Positions 1-7,040 of a stretch of DNA of 64,000 nt are shown here, piece after piece. The DNA lies in NCBI GenBank assembly GCA_002365175.1, contig DEZK01000003.1:1-64000 (forward strand). Direction: 5' to 3'. Within the stretch, counting starts at the first letter, position 1; each line of letters opens with the position of its first letter. This stretch comes from Raskinella chloraquaticus (SeqCode). Lineage in GTDB: Bacteria; Pseudomonadota; Alphaproteobacteria; Rhizobiales; UBA4765. A program made the position numbers and the translations under genes. A model generated the notes under the pieces. It made no database searches and was not told where the DNA came from. It was given only the letters and a program-made list of their open reading frames with translations.

Positions 1-686
1 TCATAGAGCCTGGGCTCGACCTCGACAGGTGTGGCGAATTTGAAATCATCATAGACGAGATGTTCGTACATATCGTCAGTCAGAATCCAAACCTGCGGAT
101 GGCGCAGCAATACGTCGGTCAGCGCCTTCAACTCGCCATGCGTGTAGGCAGCGCCCGAGGGGTTCGAGGGCGAATTGAAAATGAACCATTTGGTCTTCGC
201 CGTGATCGCCCTCTCCAGGGCGTCGGGTGTCAGTTTGAAGCCATTCTCAAGCTTGCCCTCAACAAACACCGGCACGCCACCACCCAGCTGCACAATATCG
301 GGGTAGGACACCCAATAGGGTGCCGGCACGATCACCTCATCACCGGGATTGATGGTGGCGAGCAGGGCATTATAGAGAACCTGCTTGCCGCCGGTGCCAA
401 CGATGATCTGGCTGGGCTTGTAATCAAGATTATTCTCGCGCTTGAACTTGGCGATGATCGCCGCCTTGAGTTCAGGGATGCCATCGGTCGCGGTGTAGCG
501 GGTTTCGCCGCGGCGGATGGCCGCGATCGCCGCTTCCTGGATGTTCATCGGCGTATCGAAATCCGGCTCCCCGGCGCCGAGCCCGATGACGTCGCGCCCC
601 GCCGCTTTCAACTCGCGCGCTTTCTGCGTCACCGCGATGGTTTGCGATGGCTTGATGCGCTGCAGGCTGTCGGCGATGAAACCCAT
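1..686 (-). CDS. aatA: Aspartate aminotransferase, class I (3' end beyond window)
   Basis: PLP-dependent class I aminotransferase that moves the amino group between aspartate and 2-oxoglutarate in the cytoplasm. Translating the minus strand from the ATG at 686 gives an N-terminus beginning MGFIADSLQRIKPS, then GAGEPDFDTP, TDGIPELK and the NSPSNPSGAAY segment, all typical of the AspC/AatA type. About 228 codons are visible. The PLP-binding lysine and the C-terminal half lie outside the window, so the call rests on the N-terminal half. A 215-bp intergenic region separates it from the divergent Tim44-like gene. Confidence 0.9.
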   Translation of the reverse strand, partial: MGFIADSLQRIKPSQTIAVTQKARELKAAGRDVIGLGAGEPDFDTPMNIQEAAIAAIRRGETRYTATDGIPELKAAIIAKFKRENNLDYKPSQIIVGTGGKQVLYNALLATINPGDEVIVPAPYWVSYPDIVQLGGGVPVFVEGKLENGFKLTPDALERAITAKTKWFIFNSPSNPSGAAYTHGELKALTDVLLRHPQVWILTDDMYEHLVYDDFKFATPVEVEPRLY

Positions 687-839
687 GGTCTGTGCTCCTC
701 AGGCGCCGGGACGGCGCAATCGGCGCGCAATCTATGCCCGGTGCACGGCGCGGGCAAGGATGGCGATGGTCATCGGCCCGAAAATTCTGACTTTTTTGCC
801 GCTAGCGCCCGCCACTGGTCTTTGACAAAAGCCTTCCGA

Positions 840-872
840 TATAATAGACGAAAGTCGAACAGACTTTTGTCT
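840..872 (+). promoter_or_regulatory. TATAAT hexamer followed by an 11-bp dyad, upstream of the Tim44-like gene
   Basis: A perfect TATAAT lies at 840-845. Immediately downstream is an inverted repeat: left arm 846-856, five-base loop 857-861, right arm 862-872. Ten of 11 positions pair as Watson-Crick and the other is a G-T pair, which is tolerated in RNA. A TTGACA lies at 822-827 but only 12 bp from the TATAAT, too close for a standard sigma-70 promoter. The dyad is about 30 bp before the start codon at 902, so it could be an operator or a 5'-leader hairpin. Confidence 0.4.
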
Positions 873-901
873 AGCCCGACAGGGCATTTTCGAGAGGCTA
901 A

Positions 902-1912
902 ATGACCATGCGTTATGTTGCTCGTTTTCCAATGATCGTGGCAGCGCTGGCCATGATGGCGACCCTCGTCATCACCAGCGTCGATGCCCGCCCCGGTGGC
1001 GGTAACAGCTCGGGCAGTCGCGGCGCCCGCACCCAATCGGCGCCCGCTCCCACCAGCACTGCGCCAACCCCGCAATCAACCATCAACCGCTCGGTCACCC
1101 AGCCTCAGCGTCCCGCACAGCCGGGCGCACAGGCGCCTGCTGCTGCCCAGCAGCGTCCAGGCGGCTTGTTCGGCGGACTTGGCGGTGGCCTGCTTGGCGG
1201 GCTTGCCGCCGGCTTCATCGGCGCCGGCCTGTTCGGGCTTCTCTCCGGCAGCGGCCTTTTCAGTGGCCTGGGCTCGCTCAGCGGCTTCCTTGGCCTGCTG
1301 CTGCAGGTCGGCCTCATCTTTATCGTCGTCAAACTGGTGATGGGCATGCTGCGCAATCGTCGCATGGCTGCTGCCGGTGGCCCGGACATGCGCTCCGCGC
1401 TCGGCGGCAATGCCGGCGGGCAGGGCCATGGCTCAGGACAGGGCTATGGCGCGGGACTTGGCGCAGCTGCGGCAGCACGCCCGCAGGCGATGGGCCCGAG
1501 CGATCAGCTTGGCCTCACGAAAGAGGATTTCGACAATTTCGAACGTCTTCTCACCGAAATCCAGCTTGCCTATGGCCGCGAGGATGTGGGTGCGCTGCGC
1601 CCCCGCACGACGCCGGAAATGTCGGCCTATTTCGAACAGGATATCGGCAACAACGAGCAGAAGGGCGTGCGCAACACCATTGCCGATGTGAAGCTGTTGC
1701 AGGGCGATCTGTCGGAAGCCTGGCGCGAAGGCACGGTCGAGTACGCAACTGTCGCCATGCGCTTCTCGCTGGTTGACCAGATGGTTGATCGGCGCTCCGG
1801 TCATTTGGTCGGCGGGCAGGCCGCGCCAACCGAGGCGACCGAACTGTGGACCTTCCGTCGCGATCAGCAGGACGGCATGCGCTGGGTTCTCTCTGCCATC
1901 CAGCAGGGGTGA
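902..1912 (+). CDS. Tim44-like domain membrane protein
   Basis: Protein of 336 residues. It has a hydrophobic N-terminal signal or anchor (about residues 5-28), a Ser/Pro/Gln-rich linker to about residue 90, a Gly-rich hydrophobic stretch (about 95-150) that is probably membrane-embedded, and a C-terminal Tim44-like (Tim44/MRPL45-type) domain from about residue 200 containing FERLLTEIQLAYGRED and ending in a predicted TELWTFRRD strand. Bacterial members sit at the inner membrane; their role is poorly known and is inferred to be membrane-protein handling. Start at 902 is supported by GAGAGG six bases upstream; a second ATG lies at 908. A strong terminator follows. Confidence 0.8.
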   Translation: MTMRYVARFPMIVAALAMMATLVITSVDARPGGGNSSGSRGARTQSAPAPTSTAPTPQSTINRSVTQPQRPAQPGAQAPAAAQQRPGGLFGGLGGGLLGGLAAGFIGAGLFGLLSGSGLFSGLGSLSGFLGLLLQVGLIFIVVKLVMGMLRNRRMAAAGGPDMRSALGGNAGGQGHGSGQGYGAGLGAAAAARPQAMGPSDQLGLTKEDFDNFERLLTEIQLAYGREDVGALRPRTTPEMSAYFEQDIGNNEQKGVRNTIADVKLLQGDLSEAWREGTVEYATVAMRFSLVDQMVDRRSGHLVGGQAAPTEATELWTFRRDQQDGMRWVLSAIQQG

Positions 1913-1951
1913 TCGGCACGCGACCACAGGCTCGCATGCGATGTGACAACG

Positions 1952-1978
1952 AAGAGGCCGGCCCACCGCCGGCCTCTT
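1952..1978. terminator. Hairpin terminator between convergent genes
   Basis: Perfect 11-bp stem (1952-1962 with 1968-1978) around a five-base loop, lying 40 bp after the Tim44-like stop codon and 12 bp before the phnM stop on the other strand. The arms begin with AA and end with TT, and a short T-rich stretch follows on the plus strand. It could therefore serve both converging transcripts. Confidence 0.75.
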
Positions 1979-1990
1979 GCGTTTTGAGGC

Positions 1991-3142
1991 TCACGCCGCC
2001 TTCAGCCGTGCGCCATCGGCAAGATAGACAATCTTGCCCGCAACAAGCGTCGCGATCACCCGCGGCACCCCGCCATGGGCGTCAATCAGCGTGATATCGG
2101 CTCGTTGGCCCACATCCAGCACGCCCCGATCCGTGAGCCCCAGCGCGCGCGCTGCCTGCGTCGAGACCAACGGCCAGTAGCGTCCGATATCCCCCCCCAG
2201 ACGCTCAACCAGTTTGAAAGGTGCGAGCGCCAGCGCCGGGTAGTAATAGTCCGAGGCGAGCACCGTACACAGCCCCTTGGCGATCATGTCGGTGGCATTG
2301 GGCGCCGTGGTGTGGCTGCGCCCGCGCACCACATTCGGCGCCCCGAAGACCACGGCGCCATCGTGCGCCAGCGCGCGGCGGGCGGTGTCCTCTGTCTCGG
2401 GAAATTCCGACACGTGAATGCCCAGCGCATGAAAAGAATCGCGATGGGCAGGCGAGATGTCGTCATGCGACATCATCACCACACCGGCCTTGCGCGCGGC
2501 CGCCGCCAGCCGCTCGATGGAAGCAGGCACAAGCGGTCCTTGTGACGTGATGCGCGCCAGCAACTCGTCCCATGCAGCGCGCGTGAGGCCGGTGCGGTCA
2601 AGATATTGTTGAACCTTGGCCGGCTTGCCTGCATCCGCATGGCAGTCCTCGACATGGTCGTTGAACGACAGCACATCGATCAGCCCGTCATTCAGCCAGG
2701 CGATGATCTCGTTTTCAGCCGCCAGATTGTGGCATTCGTGGCGCAGGTGAAAGCGCGTGTCGACGGAAAGACCGGCACCAGGTGCGCGTAGCGCCCTGGT
2801 CATCTCTTCGGCTATCGAGCGGTCACGCAGACCCGTTTCCCACGACCACGTGACGGCATGGAACGCCGTGGTAATGCCATTCGCCGCCAATTGCCGGTCC
2901 GTCTCGAGGAGTGCCACCTCGATGGGGAAACGCACGCCGGGACGCGGCATGAGCTGGCGCTCGAAGGCATCGCCATGCACGTCGACTATACCGGGCAGCA
3001 CCATCAGGCCCGTTGCGTCCAGCTCGAACGCACCCTTGTTTTCAAGATCGGTGATCACCCCATCGCCAAATCGCAACGCGTGGGCTGAGAATACGCCGCT
3101 ATTGTCGAGAACCTGCCCGTTGATAATACTGCCGGCCGCCAT
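1991..3142 (-). CDS. phnM: Alpha-D-ribose 1-methylphosphonate 5-triphosphate diphosphatase
   Basis: Amidohydrolase-superfamily enzyme of the C-P lyase pathway. It removes pyrophosphate from ribose 1-methylphosphonate 5-triphosphate before the C-P bond is cleaved. The 383-residue product has the family landmarks: LPGIVDVHGDAFERQ near residue 50 in place of the usual HxH metal motif, HECHN and FNDHVEDCH in the middle, MSHDDISP near 225, and ASDYYYPA late in the protein. Start ATG at 3142 has GAGGGG upstream. No other phn gene is visible on either side, so it is an orphan here; the other C-P lyase genes may lie elsewhere or be absent. Confidence 0.9.
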   Translation of the reverse strand: MAAGSIINGQVLDNSGVFSAHALRFGDGVITDLENKGAFELDATGLMVLPGIVDVHGDAFERQLMPRPGVRFPIEVALLETDRQLAANGITTAFHAVTWSWETGLRDRSIAEEMTRALRAPGAGLSVDTRFHLRHECHNLAAENEIIAWLNDGLIDVLSFNDHVEDCHADAGKPAKVQQYLDRTGLTRAAWDELLARITSQGPLVPASIERLAAAARKAGVVMMSHDDISPAHRDSFHALGIHVSEFPETEDTARRALAHDGAVVFGAPNVVRGRSHTTAPNATDMIAKGLCTVLASDYYYPALALAPFKLVERLGGDIGRYWPLVSTQAARALGLTDRGVLDVGQRADITLIDAHGGVPRVIATLVAGKIVYLADGARLKAA

Positions 3143-3218
3143 GATGCCCCCTCAAAACGCGGCACAAAAGCCCGCTTTGACGACACTGGCAAGACAAACG
3201 CCGCACAGCCGGTCGATT

Positions 3219-3569
3219 TTATACGCCGAACGCCAGAATGATGACGCAAAATGCCAGGACCAGCACAAAGCCAATCGACCACTGCACCACCATGAGAACG
3301 AAATCGCGCGCCAGCCTGTGGCGGCTCTCGAGGTGATCAACATCGGCAATATTGCCCGCCGAGAGAAAGGGCGGGTGTTGCGCCACGTCGACCGGGTCGC
3401 TCGGTGGCACAGATGCTGCGGGCAGCACCATCCGATCCGACACGCGCCTCGCAATGGTCGACTTGTCTCTCCGCTCCCGCGCCAGGCGCGAAAAAGGGCA
3501 CGACAGAAGGTCGCGGACGATAACAAGCCTCTCGTGCAGGTCGGGTTTCGAAGCATCCAGAACAGACAT
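3219..3569 (-). CDS. Small hypothetical protein with C-terminal membrane segment
   Basis: A 116-residue frame lying between phnM and a SemiSWEET-like gene on the same strand. The first about 90 residues are charged (LARERRDKSTIARRV) and the last about 25 form one strongly hydrophobic helix, suggesting a tail-anchored membrane protein with a cytoplasmic N-terminus. I recognise no family. The ATG at 3569 has only a weak ribosome-binding site. Gene-free minus-strand spacing on both sides and the plausible topology favour a real gene, but other frames overlap it. Confidence 0.5.
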   Translation of the reverse strand: MSVLDASKPDLHERLVIVRDLLSCPFSRLARERRDKSTIARRVSDRMVLPAASVPPSDPVDVAQHPPFLSAGNIADVDHLESRHRLARDFVLMVVQWSIGFVLVLAFCVIILAFGV

Positions 3570-3682
3570 GGTCGAGGCTCATCACAATACGAATCAGAGG
3601 TAAGATCACCTTTTCACATGCAAAACCGGCTAAATCCGTATCAAATCATGGCGAAATCGGGAATTAGCGGAAGCGCTCGCGA

Positions 3683-3955
3683 TCATCCCTTGCCATGGCC
3701 CCCATAGCGCAGCTTGAGCACGACGATCGCCGATACCAGCACTAGCGTCACCGCATTGGCGGCGATCACCGGCACGCTGCCAATCAACAGGCCGTAGACG
3801 AGCCACAGCGCTATGCCTGCTGCAAAGGCTGCGTAGGCCGGCAGCGACACCCCCGCCGTCTCGCGCGTCCTGAGGATATGAACAGCCTGCGGCACCCAGC
3901 ACAGCGTGGTGATACAGGCGGCCATCCCACCGATGAGTTCGGTTGAAAGGGTCAT
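3683..3955 (-). CDS. SemiSWEET/PQ-loop small membrane transporter
   Basis: A 90-residue protein with three predicted membrane helices and a PQ dipeptide at the end of helix 1 (TLCWVPQAVHILRTR). This layout is characteristic of bacterial SemiSWEETs, which work as homodimers and move sugars down a gradient. The substrate cannot be told from sequence. An upstream in-frame start at 3985 is possible, but the ATG at 3955 has AGGA at a suitable distance and places helix 1 at the N-terminus as in the family. It ends in a Lys/Gly-rich tail. Confidence 0.8.
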   Translation of the reverse strand: MTLSTELIGGMAACITTLCWVPQAVHILRTRETAGVSLPAYAAFAAGIALWLVYGLLIGSVPVIAANAVTLVLVSAIVVLKLRYGGHGKG

Positions 3956-3997
3956 CCGCTCATCCTGACGAACATTGGCTAACAAAACCGTCAGGGC

Positions 3998-5119
3998 TCA
4001 CACCGCCACCGTCACCTTGCGCTCGGCGCGGGTGAGGCCGGTATAGAGCCAGCGTTCGCGATATTCGGAGAAGGCGAAGCTCTCATCAAGCAGCACCACA
4101 TCCTCCCATTGCGAGCCCTGCGCTTTATGGACGGTCAGCGCATAGCCGTAATCGAACGCCTCGCCTGAGCGCCCCGCAGCATAAGGTACCTCTCCTGCCT
4201 CGGGATCGAAACAATGGGGCGGCACGGTGACCGCGATGGCCTTCCCGTCAGGCTTTTCCTCCGGCGCCACCCTGAGCGCGAATTGCCCGCGCTTGGGCGC
4301 GCCGACTTCCTTCACCACCCACAAGCCACCATTGAGCAGGCCCTTCTTGCGGTTATTCCTGAGGCATACCAGCTTGTCGCCTGAGGCAGGCCGCCAGTCC
4401 CAGCGCCCGATCAATTGCCGCATGCGGATATTGTAGGCACGCCGCGACTTGTTGCGCCCGACCAGCACCTGATCGCTTGCCAATACGTCCTCGGCCTTGA
4501 GATCACGCCGGGAAATAACGCGGCTGTCGCCATATTGGCCGGGCGCCAGCACGCCGCCTTCACGCACGATCATCGACATCTCGATGATCGGATTGTCCCG
4601 CGCCTGACGGTGAACCTCGGTGAGCATCATGTCGGGTTCATGCTCGGTAAAAAAACCGCCGCCCTTGACCGGCGGCAACTGCGCCGGATCGCCCAGCACC
4701 AGCACCGGCACGCCGAAGCTCAGGAGATCGCGCCCCAGCTCCTCATCGACCATCGAGCACTCATCGATGATGATGAGTTTGGCGCCTGCGGCTGCGCTGT
4801 CGCGGTTGATGACGAAGGTGGGGGCTTCCTCTTCGCCTCCCCGTGGCCGGTAGATAAGCGAATGAATGGTGGTAGCGCTTGCTGCCCCGCGCCGGCGCAG
4901 CATCAGCGCCGCCTTGCCGGTGAAGGCGGCAAACGCCACCTCGCCATCGACATGTTCCGCCAGATGACGCGCGAGCAGCGTCTTGCCGGTGCCGGCATAG
5001 CCAAACAGACGGAACACCTGCTGATTGAGACGCCGCCTGCCGCCCCCCGCGCCGATATCCTTCAGCCAGGCGGCGCTCGCCTTTAACGCATCATCCTGCT
5101 GCGGCGACCAGATCGGCAC
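3998..5119 (-). CDS. ATP-dependent DNA helicase, RecD/Dda-like (superfamily 1B)
   Basis: A 373-residue SF1B helicase that would translocate 5' to 3' on single-stranded DNA. Visible motifs: Walker A GYAGTGKT near residue 42, DEAD-type box IIIDECSMVDE near 115, motif III LGDPAQLPPV near 145, EVHRQARDNP (motif IV region), and C-terminal YALTVHKAQGSQWEDV followed by YTGLTRAERKV (motifs V and VI). It lacks the RecD N-terminal domain and is close in size to phage Dda, so it is a stand-alone helicase rather than a RecBCD subunit. The start is GTG at 5119 with AGGGA upstream. Confidence 0.85.
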   Translation of the reverse strand: MPIWSPQQDDALKASAAWLKDIGAGGGRRRLNQQVFRLFGYAGTGKTLLARHLAEHVDGEVAFAAFTGKAALMLRRRGAASATTIHSLIYRPRGGEEEAPTFVINRDSAAAGAKLIIIDECSMVDEELGRDLLSFGVPVLVLGDPAQLPPVKGGGFFTEHEPDMMLTEVHRQARDNPIIEMSMIVREGGVLAPGQYGDSRVISRRDLKAEDVLASDQVLVGRNKSRRAYNIRMRQLIGRWDWRPASGDKLVCLRNNRKKGLLNGGLWVVKEVGAPKRGQFALRVAPEEKPDGKAIAVTVPPHCFDPEAGEVPYAAGRSGEAFDYGYALTVHKAQGSQWEDVVLLDESFAFSEYRERWLYTGLTRAERKVTVAV

Positions 5120-5201
5120 GGAATATCCCTTGTCGTGCCCGCTTCACGCACGCGAGCCTGAGGCGAATGACGCGGATTCGATACAAATGCGAAGCATTTA
5201 T

Positions 5202-5237
5202 TTCACCGAGTTTTAACATGTCTGACCATTATGTTAA
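5202..5237. promoter_or_regulatory. TTAACAT inverted repeat between divergent genes
   Basis: TTAACAT at 5213-5219 and ATGTTAA at 5231-5237 form an inverted repeat with an 11-base spacer. The left arm also completes a CtrA-like box, TTCA-N7-TTAA, at 5202-5216. The repeat sits between the helicase gene (start 5119) and the exported protein starting at 5294. An operator role is possible but unproven. Confidence 0.3.
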
Positions 5238-5293
5238 CGTCATCTGTGCCGTTGCGGGCATGACAGCGTTAGAGTTGCGTTAGGATTTGCGTG

Positions 5294-5869
5294 ATGGTGA
5301 TGATGCCTTGGCAGCGCACGCTGCGGGATATAATGGTGCTGTTCCTGTGTGGCCTGGCGATCGGCACCGTCCTCAGAATGGGCGGAATTCTGCCCGCTCT
5401 GCGCTGGCACTCCACCGCCAGCCCTGCCGCCCCGCGCGACCTGATCGCTCCGCGCCCGGCAGGCGACGTCACCAGCCTGTCACCCGCTCTTGCCCAGCCG
5501 GTGGACGTGCCCGTGAGCCTTGTTCCGCTGATTGGCGATGGCGACGCGGCCCGGGATTCGCTGCGCCGCTCGGTGATCGTCACCGCCCGGCAGGCCCTGT
5601 TTTCACCTTGCGATGCTGATACCCGCATCGCCTACCAGATCACATTGCGCGATTATGCCCGCGCCTTTGCTGCAGCCCCGGCGAGCTTTCGCACCACGCT
5701 CGACAGTGAAGTGAGCCGCGCCGTTGCGCTCTCCCAACATGCCGGGTTGATCGATCCGCTCCTGGTGGAACGTTGGCGCGGGGCGGAGCGCGCCGGTCTG
5801 GCCAGCCTGCTCGCCAGTCAGGGCCTTGCCCTGTCGACGGCTGCAACGCCGGTGTGTCGTCATGGCTGA
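5294..5869 (+). CDS. Hypothetical membrane-anchored protein
   Basis: A 191-residue protein with one N-terminal hydrophobic segment (about residues 10-30), consistent with an inner-membrane anchor or signal, followed by a Pro/Ala-rich linker and a mainly helical C-terminal region. I recognise no family. GTG at 5291 and ATG at 5294 are adjacent possible starts; the ATG has AGGA eight bases upstream. The stop lies 53 bp before the exported hydrolase gene on the same strand, so the two may be cotranscribed. Confidence 0.6.
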   Translation: MVMMPWQRTLRDIMVLFLCGLAIGTVLRMGGILPALRWHSTASPAAPRDLIAPRPAGDVTSLSPALAQPVDVPVSLVPLIGDGDAARDSLRRSVIVTARQALFSPCDADTRIAYQITLRDYARAFAAAPASFRTTLDSEVSRAVALSQHAGLIDPLLVERWRGAERAGLASLLASQGLALSTAATPVCRHG

Positions 5870-5922
5870 CGATTGCCAGTCAGCACGCGTTGCGCCACAC
5901 TGGACGTGACAAAGAGGCGAGC

Positions 5923-6990
5923 ATGGCGTCTTCAATCCGTCCGTTCCTGACATCTGTCGCGCTGGGCATCGCCAGCGCGCTTCCGTTCCATGCGCTGGCG
6001 CAGGATACCCCGCCCCATCTGATGCCGGTGAGCGTTGTGGCGCCGGCGCGGTTGCCCGTGGTGAGCCCCAGCGGCGCTGGCCAGTTTCCGCTCTTCCTGT
6101 CGGAGGACTGGAGCCGTCCGCGTCCGGATATCCGTCGCGCCGTGCTGGTTTTTCACGGCATTCTGCGCAATGCCGACGTTTATTTCCGCGATAGTCTGCA
6201 GGCGCTTGCCGAGGCTGGTGATGCCGGCGCCGGCACGCTGATGATCGCCCCGCAATTCCTCGCCGATTTCGACGTCATTGCCCACAAACTGCCCGCTGAC
6301 ACACTCGCCTGGGACCAGCAGGACTGGCCAGCCGGCAGCCCATCCCGGACGGTTGCCCAGGCAAGTTCCTACGACGCCATTGACGCCATTCTGGCAAAAC
6401 TCGCCGATCGGACCCTGTTCCCCCGTCTCGCCGATGTCGTCATCGCCGGCCATTCCGGCGGCGGGCAGGTGGTGCAGCGCTATGCGGTCGTTGGCAAAGG
6501 CGACAGCAAATTGACTGATGTTGGCATTAAGGTGCGCTATGTCATCGCCAACCCGTCATCTTATGTCTATTTCGTACCAGAGCGCCCGAACAGTGACGGG
6601 GTGATGGTTCCCTTCGCTGGCGCCGGCTCTTGCCCGCAATTCAATCAATGGCGCTACGGATTCGCTGGCAATCTGCCGCCTTATGTCCAGCAGACCCCGA
6701 CGCAGCTTGAACAAGCCTATCTCGCGCGCGATGTCGTGCATCTTCTGGGAGCCGAGGACACCGACCCCAATCACCGCGTGCTCGACAACAGCTGTTCGGG
6801 CAAGGCAGAGGGACCTCATCGCTATTTCCGTGGCCACGCCTATGTGTCCTCGATGCGGACGCGACACGGCGCGGCCTATCGCCATCGCATCTTTGATGTT
6901 CCAGGCGTAGGCCATCACGGTGGTCGCATGTTTGGTTCGCCCTGCGGTCTGTTTGCTCTTTTCGACAAATCCGGCTGCGGCGCCGGTTAG
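5923..6990 (+). CDS. Exported alpha/beta hydrolase-fold protein of unknown substrate
   Basis: A 355-residue protein. A signal peptide ends near LPFHALAQ (about residue 26). The hydrolase core shows VLVFHGILRNADVYF near residue 75 (oxyanion-loop region), the nucleophile elbow VIAGHSGGGQ near 180, and a late catalytic histidine in VPGVGHHGGRM. Asp in GAEDTDPN may complete the triad. Several cysteines in the C-terminal half suit a periplasmic protein. It resembles poly(3-hydroxybutyrate)-depolymerase-like esterases only in general fold. The start at 5923 was chosen over one 150 bases upstream because it has AGAGG and a proper signal peptide. Confidence 0.75.
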   Translation: MASSIRPFLTSVALGIASALPFHALAQDTPPHLMPVSVVAPARLPVVSPSGAGQFPLFLSEDWSRPRPDIRRAVLVFHGILRNADVYFRDSLQALAEAGDAGAGTLMIAPQFLADFDVIAHKLPADTLAWDQQDWPAGSPSRTVAQASSYDAIDAILAKLADRTLFPRLADVVIAGHSGGGQVVQRYAVVGKGDSKLTDVGIKVRYVIANPSSYVYFVPERPNSDGVMVPFAGAGSCPQFNQWRYGFAGNLPPYVQQTPTQLEQAYLARDVVHLLGAEDTDPNHRVLDNSCSGKAEGPHRYFRGHAYVSSMRTRHGAAYRHRIFDVPGVGHHGGRMFGSPCGLFALFDKSGCGAG

Positions 6991-7040
6991 GCGGAACCGC
7001 ACCCCTTCCCTAGACGGCTGACTCCCGCCATATTGCGCCC

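Noticed and set aside
2757..3707. 316-codon plus-strand frame spanning the phnM start and the next two minus-strand genes
   Set aside because: Composition is low in hydrophobic order and matches no family, while phnM and the SemiSWEET-like gene on the other strand are recognisable.
6991..7040. Alphaproteobacterial SOS box (GTTC-N7-GTTC) upstream of uvrB
   Set aside because: Only one GAAC half-site is found and no partner at the right spacing.
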